A stretch of 64,000 nt of DNA, taken from assembly GCA_043820105.1 (NCBI GenBank), contig JBDREC010000019.1, positions 1 through 64,000 of the forward strand, written 5' to 3'. The position numbers were made by a program, and so were the translations under genes. Shown here one piece after another: positions 26,533-35,464 of the stretch (positions within the stretch are counted from its first letter, which is position 1; every line of letters begins with the position of its first letter). The stretch is from JBDREC01 sp043820105 [NCBI: Pseudomonadota bacterium]. Lineage in GTDB: Bacteria; Bdellovibrionota_F; JAHFAK01. Below the pieces are notes generated by a model. The model ran no database searches, was not told the DNA's origin, and worked only from the letters and a program-made list of their open reading frames with translations.

Positions 26533-27013
26533 AAATATAATGCCTTATAATATAAATTGATAGATGTAAAAATGCACAACTATATACTCCTGCTGCTGCG
26601 TCGTCTAACATTACACCCCAGGCGTTTTTCATGTTTTTATCGATGGTTGATGCAGGTGGTAGTTTTACAATATCAAAAAATCTAAAGATGAAAAATGCTA
26701 GAATTAAATTTACAATTGTTACAGGAACCAGAAACATTGTAATTAATAAACCCAGAACTTCATCTATAACAATAACACCGTTGTCTTTAGTGTTTGTCAT
26801 TTCATCGAGCTTATAAGCAGCAAAGGTTCCAACAATAAAAACCAGCAAAGTAAAACCAAGATAAAAATATATATTTAATCCTTGAATAAAATATACTAAA
26901 ATGCAAGCTGCGAAGGTTCCAGCTGTACCTGGGGCAATTGGGGAAAAACCGAAGAAAAAGAAACTGGCTAATATTGTATAGGGATGGAATTTTTGTTTTG
27001 GAATTACTCGCAA
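26531..27013 (-). CDS. pgpA: Phosphatidylglycerophosphatase A
   Basis: The protein has 160 residues. This integral membrane enzyme dephosphorylates phosphatidylglycerol phosphate in phospholipid synthesis. The family motifs are present in order: FFFGFSPIAPGTAGTFAA, VIDEVLGLLI, FIFRFFDIVKLPP, and WGVMLDDAAAGVYS near the end. About four membrane segments are visible. It converges with recA, with 22 nt between the stops. It starts one base downstream of the stop of the lipoprotein gene 27015-27569, so those two genes may be cotranscribed. Confidence 0.92.
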   Translation of the reverse strand: MRVIPKQKFHPYTILASFFFFGFSPIAPGTAGTFAACILVYFIQGLNIYFYLGFTLLVFIVGTFAAYKLDEMTNTKDNGVIVIDEVLGLLITMFLVPVTIVNLILAFFIFRFFDIVKLPPASTIDKNMKNAWGVMLDDAAAGVYSCAFLHLSIYIIRHYI

Positions 27014-27014
27014 T

Positions 27015-27569
27015 CTATTCTCCTAAATTAAATGAGCCTTCAACCCAGCTTGTACTTGAAAAAACCGCCTGATAAGCCCCTTCTGCCCAAAGTATGGCCC
27101 CTGATCCATCAATTGAAATTGAATAGAAATCAATCCATCCCTCCTTTGCAACATCTTCAAAAGTACCCAGAGTTGGAACGTTTATATAAAGTTTTACAAC
27201 AGCCTCTCCAGAGGTACTTTTAGAGAGATTATCAATGGTAACTGAAGCACTGCCATTAGAAACCAGCGAATTATAATTAGCTTGGCTTAAAACCAGGGAT
27301 ACATAGAGATACTCATCACCCCCAGGAGTTGATGAATCCGCGTCATAAATTTCATCTAAACTAGCAGCATCATTAAAAAAAAGCATTGAAAGTCTATATT
27401 GTTCACCAGACTGCTTAGTTTGTGCATATGAACAAAAGAAATTTTGATTAACTATTCCAACGGATAAGGTTCCTGCTGCTGTTGCTTGAATTGCAACATT
27501 ACAAGAAATCGCCATTAGTATCAAAATCGGAAAATAATATATAAAGAATATTTTAATAAATTTCCTCAT
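27015..27569 (-). CDS. Small lipoprotein of unknown function
   Basis: The protein has 184 residues from ATG at 27569, chosen because GGAGG precedes it. An upstream in-frame start at 27683 would add 38 residues before the signal peptide. The signal peptide ends ILMAISC, a lipobox. The mature region (about 160 residues) is beta-rich with Ser/Thr/Gly turns. It matches no family I recognise. Its stop lies next to the pgpA start. Confidence 0.75.
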   Translation of the reverse strand: MRKFIKIFFIYYFPILILMAISCNVAIQATAAGTLSVGIVNQNFFCSYAQTKQSGEQYRLSMLFFNDAASLDEIYDADSSTPGGDEYLYVSLVLSQANYNSLVSNGSASVTIDNLSKSTSGEAVVKLYINVPTLGTFEDVAKEGWIDFYSISIDGSGAILWAEGAYQAVFSSTSWVEGSFNLGE

Positions 27570-27752
27570 ATCCTCCTCTTGAAAATTTTGTTGATATTTT
27601 ATACTATTATAAGGTTTAGGCAATATAAATGCAACTCCTAAATAATTGGGCCCAGTAGCATGTAACAAGTATATCCCGTTCACTCTTGATAATTGTTAAT
27701 TAATTTGTTAGTTTATTTTTAATAAAAACAAAATTTTAAGATTAATTATTTT

Positions 27753-29090
27753 ATGTGTATTTTTAAAAAATTTATTATTTATATTATTATCTTGCAAATT
27801 TGTCTGGGTTTTCAGCCAATATTAGCAAAAACGCCACAAAAACCACAGCTTGGAATAATTACTATTGATGCTAAAAACATGCCTGATTCCTTGATTTCTG
27901 AACTTAAAAAGATACTTGCCCAAAGCATATATCAAACAAACACTTTTTCCAGAATTGTAAATAAACCTATAAACTCTATTACACTTCCTAAAAAGAAAGT
28001 TAAAACAGATGATAAGGAAGATCTTTATAAAAAAGCAAAAATGAACATTGATCTTGGAAAATTAGAATTAAAGCAAAATAAATATGCAGAAGCGATTGAT
28101 AAATTTCAAGCCGCTATTTTATCTCTTATTAATTCAGTGGCGTCCTGGACAAGCAATAACGATATTATTAAAGCGCACTTATACTTGGCTTTCGCCTATT
28201 CAAAAAAAGAAATATCAACTGCAGTTATGACTGAGTTTCAAAAACTACTTACCATTGATCCAACATTTGATTTACCAAAGAACATGTTTTCAAAATCATA
28301 TTCAGACCTATTTATGAAAACAAAAACAAAACTTCTTTCTGCAAATAAATCTTATTTAAATATAAAAACAAATCCAAATAGCTCTTCAGTATTTATTAAT
28401 GGAAAAGAGATTAACAGAAAAAAAATCATCAAATTAATACCTGGCACACATTATCTTACAGTTAAAAAGAAAGGCTATGATACTTATTTTGAAAAATTAG
28501 AGTTAAATCCTGGTGACAAAAAGAAAATAACGATCAGCCTTGAGGGAGGAAAAGAAGATATTAATTCTTACTTTGGAGTGGCTAAGAATCTTGCTCTTAT
28601 TCCCATAGAGCGCTTAAAATTTCTTTCATCTCTTTCTGAAAACATGAAAGTTGGCTACCTTTTATTAGCATCAACAGAAGTTAAAGATGATGAAATTACT
28701 ATAGCAATACAAATTATAAATACAAAACTATCAATTTTATCCAAAATAGTTAGCATGACCATGCCTGTAAAGAAACTGTCCAAAGAAATTAACCTTCTTA
28801 CATATACCATGGGAACTTGTATTAACTACCTGGGACAAATGGAAGATCAGTGCATAATAAAATCAAGTGATAATATTTTCCTGCCACTTGCTACAAAATC
28901 CCAAATTAACTATATGAAGGGTGATGTTTCCTCATTAATAATTGATAGCACACCAATTTATGAGAAATGGTGGTTTTGGACTATCATTGGAGGGACATTA
29001 GTTACAATCGGTGCTGCAATTGCAACTTATTTCCTGGTTTTCAAGGATAACACGCCAAATGACAATCCTGAGGAAGCAGGTGCTTTTTAA
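27753..29090 (+). CDS. PEGA-domain protein with C-terminal membrane anchor (first of two)
   Basis: The protein has 445 residues. A signal peptide (FIIYIIILQICLGFQPILA) leads a region with TPR-like helices (about 85-190: IDLGKLELKQNKYAEAIDKF, AHLYLAFAYSKKE). A PEGA domain follows at about 205-265 (LNIKTNPNSSSVFINGKEI, IKLIPGTHYLTVKKKGYDTY). Then comes a mixed domain and a C-terminal membrane helix (WWFWTIIGGTLVTIGAAIAT). PEGA domains are found in surface and motility-associated proteins. It is paralogous to the next gene and shares its whole domain order. Confidence 0.85.
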   Translation: MCIFKKFIIYIIILQICLGFQPILAKTPQKPQLGIITIDAKNMPDSLISELKKILAQSIYQTNTFSRIVNKPINSITLPKKKVKTDDKEDLYKKAKMNIDLGKLELKQNKYAEAIDKFQAAILSLINSVASWTSNNDIIKAHLYLAFAYSKKEISTAVMTEFQKLLTIDPTFDLPKNMFSKSYSDLFMKTKTKLLSANKSYLNIKTNPNSSSVFINGKEINRKKIIKLIPGTHYLTVKKKGYDTYFEKLELNPGDKKKITISLEGGKEDINSYFGVAKNLALIPIERLKFLSSLSENMKVGYLLLASTEVKDDEITIAIQIINTKLSILSKIVSMTMPVKKLSKEINLLTYTMGTCINYLGQMEDQCIIKSSDNIFLPLATKSQINYMKGDVSSLIIDSTPIYEKWWFWTIIGGTLVTIGAAIATYFLVFKDNTPNDNPEEAGAF

Positions 29091-29176
29091 AAAACAATAA
29101 GCACTATTAACTTGAATTTATTTTATGACTTAAGATATATTACTTAAAATCTTAATAATAAGAGGTTAAACTAAAA

Positions 29177-30619
29177 ATGAATCTATTGAAAAAAGCACTG
29201 ACTCTACTACTTGCACTAAACTTTTTATTTACAGTCACTGTTGGAAATTGCCTGTACGCTGCTCCAAAGCCCAAACTTTTATCAGCAGGAATAGCAGGAG
29301 AAGAAGTTTCAACAACAAATAAGGATAAGATCTATAATCTAATGAAAACTAAATTTAGTTCAAGCGGTAAAGTTGTTATAATCCAAGAAGCCACGGCCCA
29401 AAAATACATTGACGGATATTTCAATACAATTGCTAAAAAGGAAAATAAAACAGCCATAGATACAGCAATGACAAACTTCATAAAAGGTAAGAAAGAATAT
29501 GATTATGCAAAATTTGGTGATGCCATTAATTCCTTAAAAATTAGCATAGACCTTTATAGTAAGTATTTTGAATTTATAAGAGATAATAAAGACTTCCTTG
29601 AAGCTAATTTATATTTAGCTCTATCCTTAATCGCAACTGATGATCCGACAAACGCAAAGTTAGTTTTTGAAAATATATTTAAATATGATAATGAATATAT
29701 ATTAGATTCTAAAAAAGTTCCTCCCAAGGTTGTCCAACTATTTTCTAGAATAAAAAAAGACATTTCAATTTATGACAGAACCACCATTAGGGTCAAATCA
29801 AATCCTGATGATGTGAAAATCTATTTTAATGGAAAATATATTGGCGAAGCTAGATCAAATATTCCTGTATTAATACCAAAAGTATTACCAGGAAGACATC
29901 ATTTACTAGCTGAGAAAAATGGCTATAAAACTCAATACAAAACTTTTGTAACCAACAAGGGTGAGATTACTATTGAAACAAATCTTGAAAAATCTAACCC
30001 TCAAGAACTTTTCCAGCCATTTGCTCTCTCTCCTTCTCAAGATTTTTTAACAATAGTTGAAAAGCTAAGCAAAGAATCAAGCCTAAACCCACAATTAGTC
30101 CTTTTATCTTCAATAGTTAAAGAAGGAATTGATTACAAACTAAAAGGCCAGTTATATGACATCAGGACAGGAGTATTTACAAAATCATTTAAAGCAAAAA
30201 TAGGCAGAAACCTTAAGCTTCCTGGAAATGCAGTTGATAACCTCTCAAAAATATTGATTTCCCACATAGATTCAGCTGGGATGTTAAAGGAAAACCCTGT
30301 AAAAAGCGAAAAAAGCGAGCCTCAAAAAGCTGTATCAGCTGATGATAGCCTTAATGATGAAAGTGAAGATTTGTTTGGAGAAGAAAAAGAAACTGAAGCT
30401 GGTTTTGAAGAAAAACCAAAACTTAAGCCAAACACTGAATTCTACCCTGGTTCAAAAATTTCCAATATGGAGTCTGAAGATATTGTAAATCTGGACACAA
30501 AAAAAGCAGTGGCATGGGTAGTTCTCGCCCTATTGCTTGTAGGAGCAGGAGTTGGTGGCTATTTCCTATATCAAGGCACTACTGGCGACGCTTCTGTTTC
30601 TATATACGCTCCTGAATAA
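29177..30619 (+). CDS. PEGA-domain protein with C-terminal membrane anchor (second of two)
   Basis: The protein has 480 residues. Domain order is as in the upstream paralogue: signal peptide (LLLALNFLFTVTVGNCLYA), a helical TPR-like part (KEYDYAKFGDAINSLKISID, NLYLALSLIATDDPTNAKLV), a PEGA domain at about 205-265 (IRVKSNPDDVKIYFNGKYI, PKVLPGRHHLLAEKNGYKTQ), a mixed domain, an acidic linker (about 375-425, Glu/Ser-rich), and a membrane helix (VAWVVLALLLVGAGVGGYFL) near the C-terminus. The acidic linker is the main difference from its neighbour. The pair was probably made by duplication. A role in envelope or surface motility is inference. Confidence 0.85.
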   Translation: MNLLKKALTLLLALNFLFTVTVGNCLYAAPKPKLLSAGIAGEEVSTTNKDKIYNLMKTKFSSSGKVVIIQEATAQKYIDGYFNTIAKKENKTAIDTAMTNFIKGKKEYDYAKFGDAINSLKISIDLYSKYFEFIRDNKDFLEANLYLALSLIATDDPTNAKLVFENIFKYDNEYILDSKKVPPKVVQLFSRIKKDISIYDRTTIRVKSNPDDVKIYFNGKYIGEARSNIPVLIPKVLPGRHHLLAEKNGYKTQYKTFVTNKGEITIETNLEKSNPQELFQPFALSPSQDFLTIVEKLSKESSLNPQLVLLSSIVKEGIDYKLKGQLYDIRTGVFTKSFKAKIGRNLKLPGNAVDNLSKILISHIDSAGMLKENPVKSEKSEPQKAVSADDSLNDESEDLFGEEKETEAGFEEKPKLKPNTEFYPGSKISNMESEDIVNLDTKKAVAWVVLALLLVGAGVGGYFLYQGTTGDASVSIYAPE

Positions 30620-30724
30620 TTTATAACACGATAGTAACTTTTTTGCCCACTAAATTTAAGCATCTAAGAGAGCAATCCCCATAGATCCATTGATATTAAA
30701 GAGAAATTTTTTTGCCTCAGAAAT

Positions 30725-30752
30725 TTGACATTTAAAATTATTTGAGTATAAG
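30725..30752 (+). promoter_or_regulatory. Sigma70-type promoter before the histidine phosphatase gene
   Basis: TTGACA at 30725-30730, a 16 bp spacer and TATAAG at 30747-30752. The predicted start near 30759 is about 85 nt before the ATG at 30845. A short ACCGAATAC repeat lies in the leader. Confidence 0.6.
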
Positions 30753-30844
30753 AGCTCTTTAGTGTTTTATAGATGGAAATAAGTTTTAGGTATTTACTTA
30801 ATACCGAATACTTATCACTACCCCTTATTAAAAGGAGATCGACT

Positions 30845-31450
30845 ATGCCTTATTTATATCTTATCCGACACGGTCAAACAGACTGGAACGAAAAAAAAAT
30901 CATTATGGGAAAAAAAGATATTTCCCTCAACCAAAATGGCAAAACAGAAATCAATACAATTGTTAAAACAATTAATAATGTAAAGTTTGATGCTCTTTAT
31001 TGCTCTCCAATTAAAAGAGCTGTAGAGTCTGCTGAACTTATCGCAAAAAAGATAAAGCTTACACCAACATTATGTGAACCATTTACAGAAATTCCACTTG
31101 ATATGTGGGAAGGTGAAAAAGCAAAAAAATTAATGGATACTGATGTTAATTTTAAGCTATACTGGAAAAGCCCAGAAAAAGCCATTTTATCTTATGGAAA
31201 AAGTATAAAAGATTTTCAGAAAGACGTATGGAAAGGTGTTTTAGACATTCAAAACAAGCATCCAGAAGGAAACATCTGCATTGTAACACACATGGATACA
31301 ATCAAAATCATCCTTTGCAAAACATTGGGCTTAAACATTAAATTTCTACACAGATTAAAAATTCAAAATGGATCTTTATCTATTCTTAATTGTGCCAATG
31401 ACGACAGTTATTTAGAGGTATTGAATTATAAACCTGCGAGAAAATTCTAG
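30845..31450 (+). CDS. Histidine phosphatase (phosphoglycerate mutase-like)
   Basis: The protein has 201 residues from ATG at 30845, which has AAAGGAG before it. An in-frame upstream ATG at 30773 would add 24 residues encoded partly by repeat DNA. LIRHGQTDWN carries the catalytic His. The second signature is SPIKRAVESAELIA, and the second His is in IVTHMDTIKI. The family includes GpmB-like mutases, CobC and generic phosphatases; the substrate cannot be told. The downstream hairpin at 31560-31604 probably terminates it. Confidence 0.85.
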   Translation: MPYLYLIRHGQTDWNEKKIIMGKKDISLNQNGKTEINTIVKTINNVKFDALYCSPIKRAVESAELIAKKIKLTPTLCEPFTEIPLDMWEGEKAKKLMDTDVNFKLYWKSPEKAILSYGKSIKDFQKDVWKGVLDIQNKHPEGNICIVTHMDTIKIILCKTLGLNIKFLHRLKIQNGSLSILNCANDDSYLEVLNYKPARKF

Positions 31451-31559
31451 GACTTTTTTATTGCATACCTTATCGTGAATACATACCTTATCGTGCGAAC
31501 TTAATCTTGAATGAAATAATGAGAATAATTAATAATCAATTTTCAATTTTCAATTGTTT

Positions 31560-31604
31560 AAAAAAAAAGGCCACTAACAAACATTGTTAGTGGCCTTTTT
31601 TTTT
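31560..31604. terminator. Bidirectional Rho-independent terminator
   Basis: A perfect 11 bp stem GGCCACTAACA / TGTTAGTGGCC with loop AACAT has an A-run on the left and a T-run on the right. It can therefore stop both the plus-strand phosphatase transcript and the minus-strand tRNA-Asn transcript. Confidence 0.92.
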
Positions 31605-31607
31605 AAA

Positions 31608-31680
31608 CTCTGGTGGAGGGACTTGAACCCCCGACCCATTGGTTAACAGCCAATTGCTCTACCAACTGAGCTACACCAGA
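31608..31680 (-). tRNA. tRNA-Asn (GTT)
   Basis: A 73 nt cloverleaf on the minus strand: acceptor TCTGGTG/CACCAGA, D arm GCTC..GAGC, anticodon loop CTGTTAA giving GTT, and T arm GGGGGTTCAAGTCCCTC. CCA is not encoded. It lies downstream of mglA and is followed by a strong terminator. Confidence 0.95.
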
Positions 31681-31704
31681 TCGCTAGACAAAAGTGCGAA
31701 AACT

Positions 31705-31731
31705 TCTATATAATTTTATTTTTGCTGTCAA
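31705..31731 (-). promoter_or_regulatory. Probable promoter of tRNA-Asn
   Basis: On the minus strand, TTGACA (31731-31726) and TATAGA (31710-31705) are 15 bp apart, slightly short of optimal. The predicted start is a little upstream of the tRNA 5' end at 31680. Confidence 0.5.
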
Positions 31732-31739
31732 TAGGAAAT

Positions 31740-32330
31740 CTACTGATTTTCTTTTTTAAATTCATTTAACACTAATTTAGCAATAGCTTTTAAGGATTCA
31801 AAAACTCCATCACCATTAATTGCAGAAGCCTCAAAATCAGGTTTTTCACCTTGATTAAGCAGATTTTTAAGCTCATCAACAGACATCACATCAGGAAGAT
31901 CTCTCTTATTATATTGTATTATATATGGTATAGAATCAAGATCATAACCATGTTCATTTAAATTAACTGTCAAATTGTCAAAGCTTTCAACATTAGCTTC
32001 AGTTCTTTCGATTCTTGAATCAGCAATAAAAACAACCCCATCAACACCCTTAAGAATTAGTTTTCTTGAATTATTATAGAAAACCTGTCCTGGCACAGTA
32101 TAAAGATGGAATCTTGTTTTAAAACCTTTTATATCACCAAGTGAAAGAGGTAGAAAATCAAAGAATAAAGTTCTATCAGAATCAGTAGCCAAAGATATCA
32201 TTTTACCTTTAGATTTAGGTGATACCTTATTGTAGATATACTGTAAGTTGGTTGTTTTTCCGCTTAATCCTGGTCCATAATAAACAACTTTGCAATTTAT
32301 CTCTTTTGTAGAATAGTTAATAAATGACAT
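31740..32330 (-). CDS. mglA: MglA-type polarity GTPase
   Basis: The protein has 196 residues, very close in pattern to MglA, the Ras-like GTPase that sets the leading pole for type IV pili and gliding in Myxococcus. G1 is YGPGLSGKTTNLQYIY. The family hallmark LSLGDIKGFKTRFHLYTVPG follows, with T-V-P-G in place of the Ras DTAG. G4 is NKRDLPD. The partner and GTPase-activating protein MglB is usually encoded next to it; no MglB-like gene is seen in this window. The three pilins at the left end give it a plausible output. Its neighbours are recR upstream and tRNA-Asn downstream. Confidence 0.95.
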   Translation of the reverse strand: MSFINYSTKEINCKVVYYGPGLSGKTTNLQYIYNKVSPKSKGKMISLATDSDRTLFFDFLPLSLGDIKGFKTRFHLYTVPGQVFYNNSRKLILKGVDGVVFIADSRIERTEANVESFDNLTVNLNEHGYDLDSIPYIIQYNKRDLPDVMSVDELKNLLNQGEKPDFEASAINGDGVFESLKAIAKLVLNEFKKENQ

Positions 32331-32422
32331 TCAAGATCTCCACAAATTAAAAAAAAATTTAAATACCTATATATGAAAATAACTAAAATACAATTAAAAA
32401 GTGCTTTGTCAACATTCTTTGC

Positions 32423-33013
32423 TTACATTTCTCTTCTTTCTGTTAAAGCCATTTTCAATGTTAAATCATCGATGTATTCAAGATCTGATCCAAAAGGCAA
32501 ACCAGAAGCTAAGCGTGTTATTTTTATATTTCTGTTTTTAAGAATACTTGAAATATATAAAGATGTAGCGTCTCCTTTAATATTGGGGTTTAATGCTATA
32601 ATAATTTCTGTTACAGTATTATTTTCAACCTTTTTTAAAAGCTCGTCTATTTTTAAATCAGCAGGATTTATGCCATCAATTGGAGAAATCAAACCATGCA
32701 GAACATGATAAATTCCATGAAATTCTCGAGTCTTTTCTATTAAAAAAACATCTTCTGGTTCTTTAACAACACACAAAATATTTTTATCTCTTAAACCAGA
32801 ATCACAAATTTCGCATATTTCTTTTTCAGTAAGACAAAAACACATTTTACATAGACGTATTTTTTGCTTAATTTCACAAATCACCTCGGAAAGGCGCTTG
32901 TTATAAGCTTCATCTGATCTATATATATGATAAGAAATTTTTGAAGCGGATTTTCTGCCTATACCAGGCAATTTGGATAATTCATTTATTAATTCAGAGA
33001 GGGGATTTTTCAT
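32423..33013 (-). CDS. recR: Recombination mediator RecR
   Basis: The protein has 196 residues. It works with RecF and RecO to load RecA on gapped DNA. An N-terminal helix-hairpin-helix (LSKLPGIGRKSASKISYHI) is followed by a four-Cys zinc motif (CKMCFCLTEKEICEIC), and a Toprim domain starts ILCVVKEPEDVFLIEKT and contains GLISPIDGI. The gene overlaps ybaB by 4 bp in the conserved dnaX-ybaB-recR order. Confidence 0.97.
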   Translation of the reverse strand: MKNPLSELINELSKLPGIGRKSASKISYHIYRSDEAYNKRLSEVICEIKQKIRLCKMCFCLTEKEICEICDSGLRDKNILCVVKEPEDVFLIEKTREFHGIYHVLHGLISPIDGINPADLKIDELLKKVENNTVTEIIIALNPNIKGDATSLYISSILKNRNIKITRLASGLPFGSDLEYIDDLTLKMALTERREM

Positions 33014-33354
33014 ACATTAAACATATTCTTTAGCATTGATAAATCAAAACCAGTACCTTGCATCATTTCTTCTTCAGCTATTTCCTTGGCCCTGCGATGA
33101 GCTTCATTAACAGCCGCTGCAATTAAATCTTGAATGAGATTAAAATCTGGTTCTTGCCTTAAAGTATCATCAACCTTGATAGACAATATTTCAGATTTTG
33201 CATTTGCAAAAACTTTTACCATTCCCGCGCCTGAAGAAACCTCAAACTCTACAGTAGCTAGTTTTTCCTGTATTCTTTGCATTTTTTCCTGGATGTTTTT
33301 AAATTCCTTCATCATATCTGCGATATTTCCTAGCTTAGAAAAATCAAAATTCAT
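33010..33354 (-). CDS. ybaB: YbaB/EbfC nucleoid-associated protein
   Basis: The protein has 114 residues, a small DNA-binding dimer. The family core is visible in IQEKLATVEFEVSSGAGMVK and VFANAKSEILSIKVD, with a helical N-terminus and C-terminus. It overlaps dnaX and recR by 4 bp each, the classical coupled trio. The C-terminal Met-rich tail is usual for the family. Confidence 0.95.
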   Translation of the reverse strand: MNFDFSKLGNIADMMKEFKNIQEKMQRIQEKLATVEFEVSSGAGMVKVFANAKSEILSIKVDDTLRQEPDFNLIQDLIAAAVNEAHRRAKEIAEEEMMQGTGFDLSMLKNMFNV

Positions 33355-35012
33355 TTTTTTACTTCCTCTACATTAATTATTTTTCCACCAAATTCTTTTA
33401 GAGTATCTTGAACAACTTTATCTTTTAGATACTCCTTGCCAACATTATTATTCCACTTTTTTTTTGTATCTTTTTTATCTCTTATTACTATTACCTTTTC
33501 TGCATCACAAAAAATTGAAAGATGCTTTTCAACTTCTTTTTTTATTTTCTCCTCGCGCAGCCTGTCTGCCATAAAAAACCCTTTCGGAAAGCTTATCTCA
33601 ATAATATCATCATCAAAATTACTGGCCTCTCCCAATAAGAGCTGAGCGTGAATAATTGGATTTTCCTTTTCAATTGTTTGCAAAAACTGTTTCCACTTAT
33701 CTGCGTCAGTAACATTGTCCTTAATTCCTATTGGAGATTGAGCAGGTAAATCAATTGGAGCGGCTACAGCAGAAGAGTTAATTTCATTCTCAACTTTGTT
33801 TTCAAATTTATGTCTAACTTGTGCAGGCACTTTAAATGATATTTCTTCATTGTTTTCTTTTACTGGATCTTGTTGTACAAATTTGTTTGATTTAATTTTT
33901 GCTTCAACATTGTTAAGCATCTCAAGAGCAGCACTTATTGGAATAGCTGGTCTAATATTTATTAATTTAATAAAAACAAATTCAATTAAGGTATCAGCAA
34001 GCTCGCTTTTAACTATTTGAAATCGCCACTTATAAAGAATATCAAGCATCTGCTCAATTTCACTAATATCACGCTTTGCCTCAGTTTCAGGATCAACCGC
34101 TATATCAATTCTCTTTGAAACAAGTTTTGAAAGCAAAATATTTCTGATTTCATCTGTTAAAGCATCATAAAAGGTAACTATTTCATAACCATGTGCTAAA
34201 AGTTCACGCGTTATTTCTAAAACCTTTTCAGCCTCTTTAAGATAAATGCTTTTTACAACCTTTCGAATAGAATCATGTGGTGGAATACCTAAAAGGGTTT
34301 CAACATCTGCTTCTTCTATATTATTTCCAACAAATGAAATTACTTGATCAAAGATAGATTCGGCATCTCTTAAAGAACCATCAGTATATTTTGAAATTAA
34401 ATGTAAGGCTTCTTCACTTATTTTAATATTTTCACTTTGTGCTATTTCAAATAGTCTATCTCTAACAACTATTTTACCAATTTTTGAAAATGAAAAATGC
34501 TGGCACCTAGATGAAATTGTTTCAGGCACTTTTTGTGGTTCCGTTGTTGCAAAAATAAACTTAACATGTCTTGGGGGTTCTTCTAAGGTCTTTAAAAGCG
34601 CGTTAAAGGCTTCCATTGTCAGCATGTGCACTTCGTCTATTATATAAATTTTATACTTAGATTTACTAGGCAAATAAGCAACTTTTTCCCTTAGATCTCG
34701 AATTTCATCAATACCACGATTAGATGCCCCATCAATTTCAATAACATCAGGTGAAAAGCTTTCTTTAATTTCAATGCAAGAATCACAAACCCCGCACGGC
34801 TCATGGTCTTCAGGTTTTTGACAGTTTAAAGCCTTGGCCAACAGCCTTGCCAAAGTAGTCTTACCAACACCACGACTGCCAGAAAAAAGATAAGAATGTG
34901 CTACTCTATTATTTAAAATAGCGTTTTTCAATGTTTTTTTGATGTGTTCTTGACCTGCTACTTCAGCAAACTTCTGAGGTCTATACTTTCTTGCAAAAAC
35001 TTGGTAAGTCAA
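33351..35012 (-). CDS. dnaX: DNA polymerase III subunits gamma/tau
   Basis: The protein has 553 residues. It is the clamp-loader ATPase. MTYQVFARKYRPQKFAEVAG is the standard start. FSGSRGVGKTT is Walker A, a four-Cys zinc module follows (CQKPEDHEPCGVCDSC), IIDEVHML is Walker B, and TTEPQKVPETISSRCQ carries the sensor and SRC motif. The region after about 380 is the divergent tau-specific part. SRP RNA lies directly upstream, ybaB directly downstream. Confidence 0.96.
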   Translation of the reverse strand: MTYQVFARKYRPQKFAEVAGQEHIKKTLKNAILNNRVAHSYLFSGSRGVGKTTLARLLAKALNCQKPEDHEPCGVCDSCIEIKESFSPDVIEIDGASNRGIDEIRDLREKVAYLPSKSKYKIYIIDEVHMLTMEAFNALLKTLEEPPRHVKFIFATTEPQKVPETISSRCQHFSFSKIGKIVVRDRLFEIAQSENIKISEEALHLISKYTDGSLRDAESIFDQVISFVGNNIEEADVETLLGIPPHDSIRKVVKSIYLKEAEKVLEITRELLAHGYEIVTFYDALTDEIRNILLSKLVSKRIDIAVDPETEAKRDISEIEQMLDILYKWRFQIVKSELADTLIEFVFIKLINIRPAIPISAALEMLNNVEAKIKSNKFVQQDPVKENNEEISFKVPAQVRHKFENKVENEINSSAVAAPIDLPAQSPIGIKDNVTDADKWKQFLQTIEKENPIIHAQLLLGEASNFDDDIIEISFPKGFFMADRLREEKIKKEVEKHLSIFCDAEKVIVIRDKKDTKKKWNNNVGKEYLKDKVVQDTLKEFGGKIINVEEVKK

Positions 35013-35092
35013 AATAAACCTTCTTATAAAATAAAATCACTTTCTTTTCGTGAGTGCTGATCTACGTCTTCCTAAAAATCAAATATGATTTT

Positions 35093-35179
35093 CAGGGTGC
35101 TGCGCACCCAAAAGAGGACGTTACCGCTGCTTCCTTCCGGACCTGACGGATTCTCGCCATTATGCCGAGCAGCACCCAG
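35093..35179 (-). ncRNA. ffs: Signal recognition particle RNA (small bacterial 4.5S type)
   Basis: The minus strand carries the invariant SRP domain IV core: GGCGAGAATCC, then GTCAGGTCCGGAAGGAAGCA and GCGGTAACG. The outer ends GGGTGCTGC and GCAGCACCC close a long hairpin. There is no Alu domain, so this is the short 4.5S class. It is located between tadA and dnaX, a frequent position for ffs. Confidence 0.95.
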
Positions 35180-35201
35180 AAAAGAAAGTGAGATGTCGCA
35201 T

Positions 35202-35229
35202 AAAATAGTACCTTTTTCCTAAATGTCAA
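35202..35229 (-). promoter_or_regulatory. Promoter of the SRP RNA gene
   Basis: On the minus strand a perfect TTGACA (35229-35224) is followed after 16 bp by TATTTT (35207-35202). Transcription would start about 15-20 nt upstream of the SRP RNA outer stem. Confidence 0.65.
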
Positions 35230-35369
35230 TCCATAAACATAAACATAACATTGCACTACTTATTTTTTATGAAAATCTCAGAGAAGTTAAATGAAATCTC
35301 GACCTTTAATTGTTTTTAACTTGGAAATTTCATTTTACTTATACTTGGAAAATGGCCAGGTGAGATCAA

Positions 35370-35409
35370 GGGCAAAATCCTCGCAGGGGATTTTGACCCG
35401 TCTTTTTTT
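35370..35409 (+). terminator. Hairpin with T-run on the plus strand between ffs and tadA
   Basis: GGGCAAAATCC and GGATTTTGACCC form an 11 bp stem with one bulged A, then TCTTTTTTT follows on the plus strand. Both flanking genes run on the minus strand, so it cannot terminate them in the usual way. It may stop antisense transcription or end a small plus-strand RNA. The rest of the 35230-35464 gap shows no gene. Confidence 0.4.
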
Positions 35410-35464
35410 GAGTTAAACACCCGATTTCCTTTTCTAAAATCAGGCAAGCGCGCAAATTTCGAAA

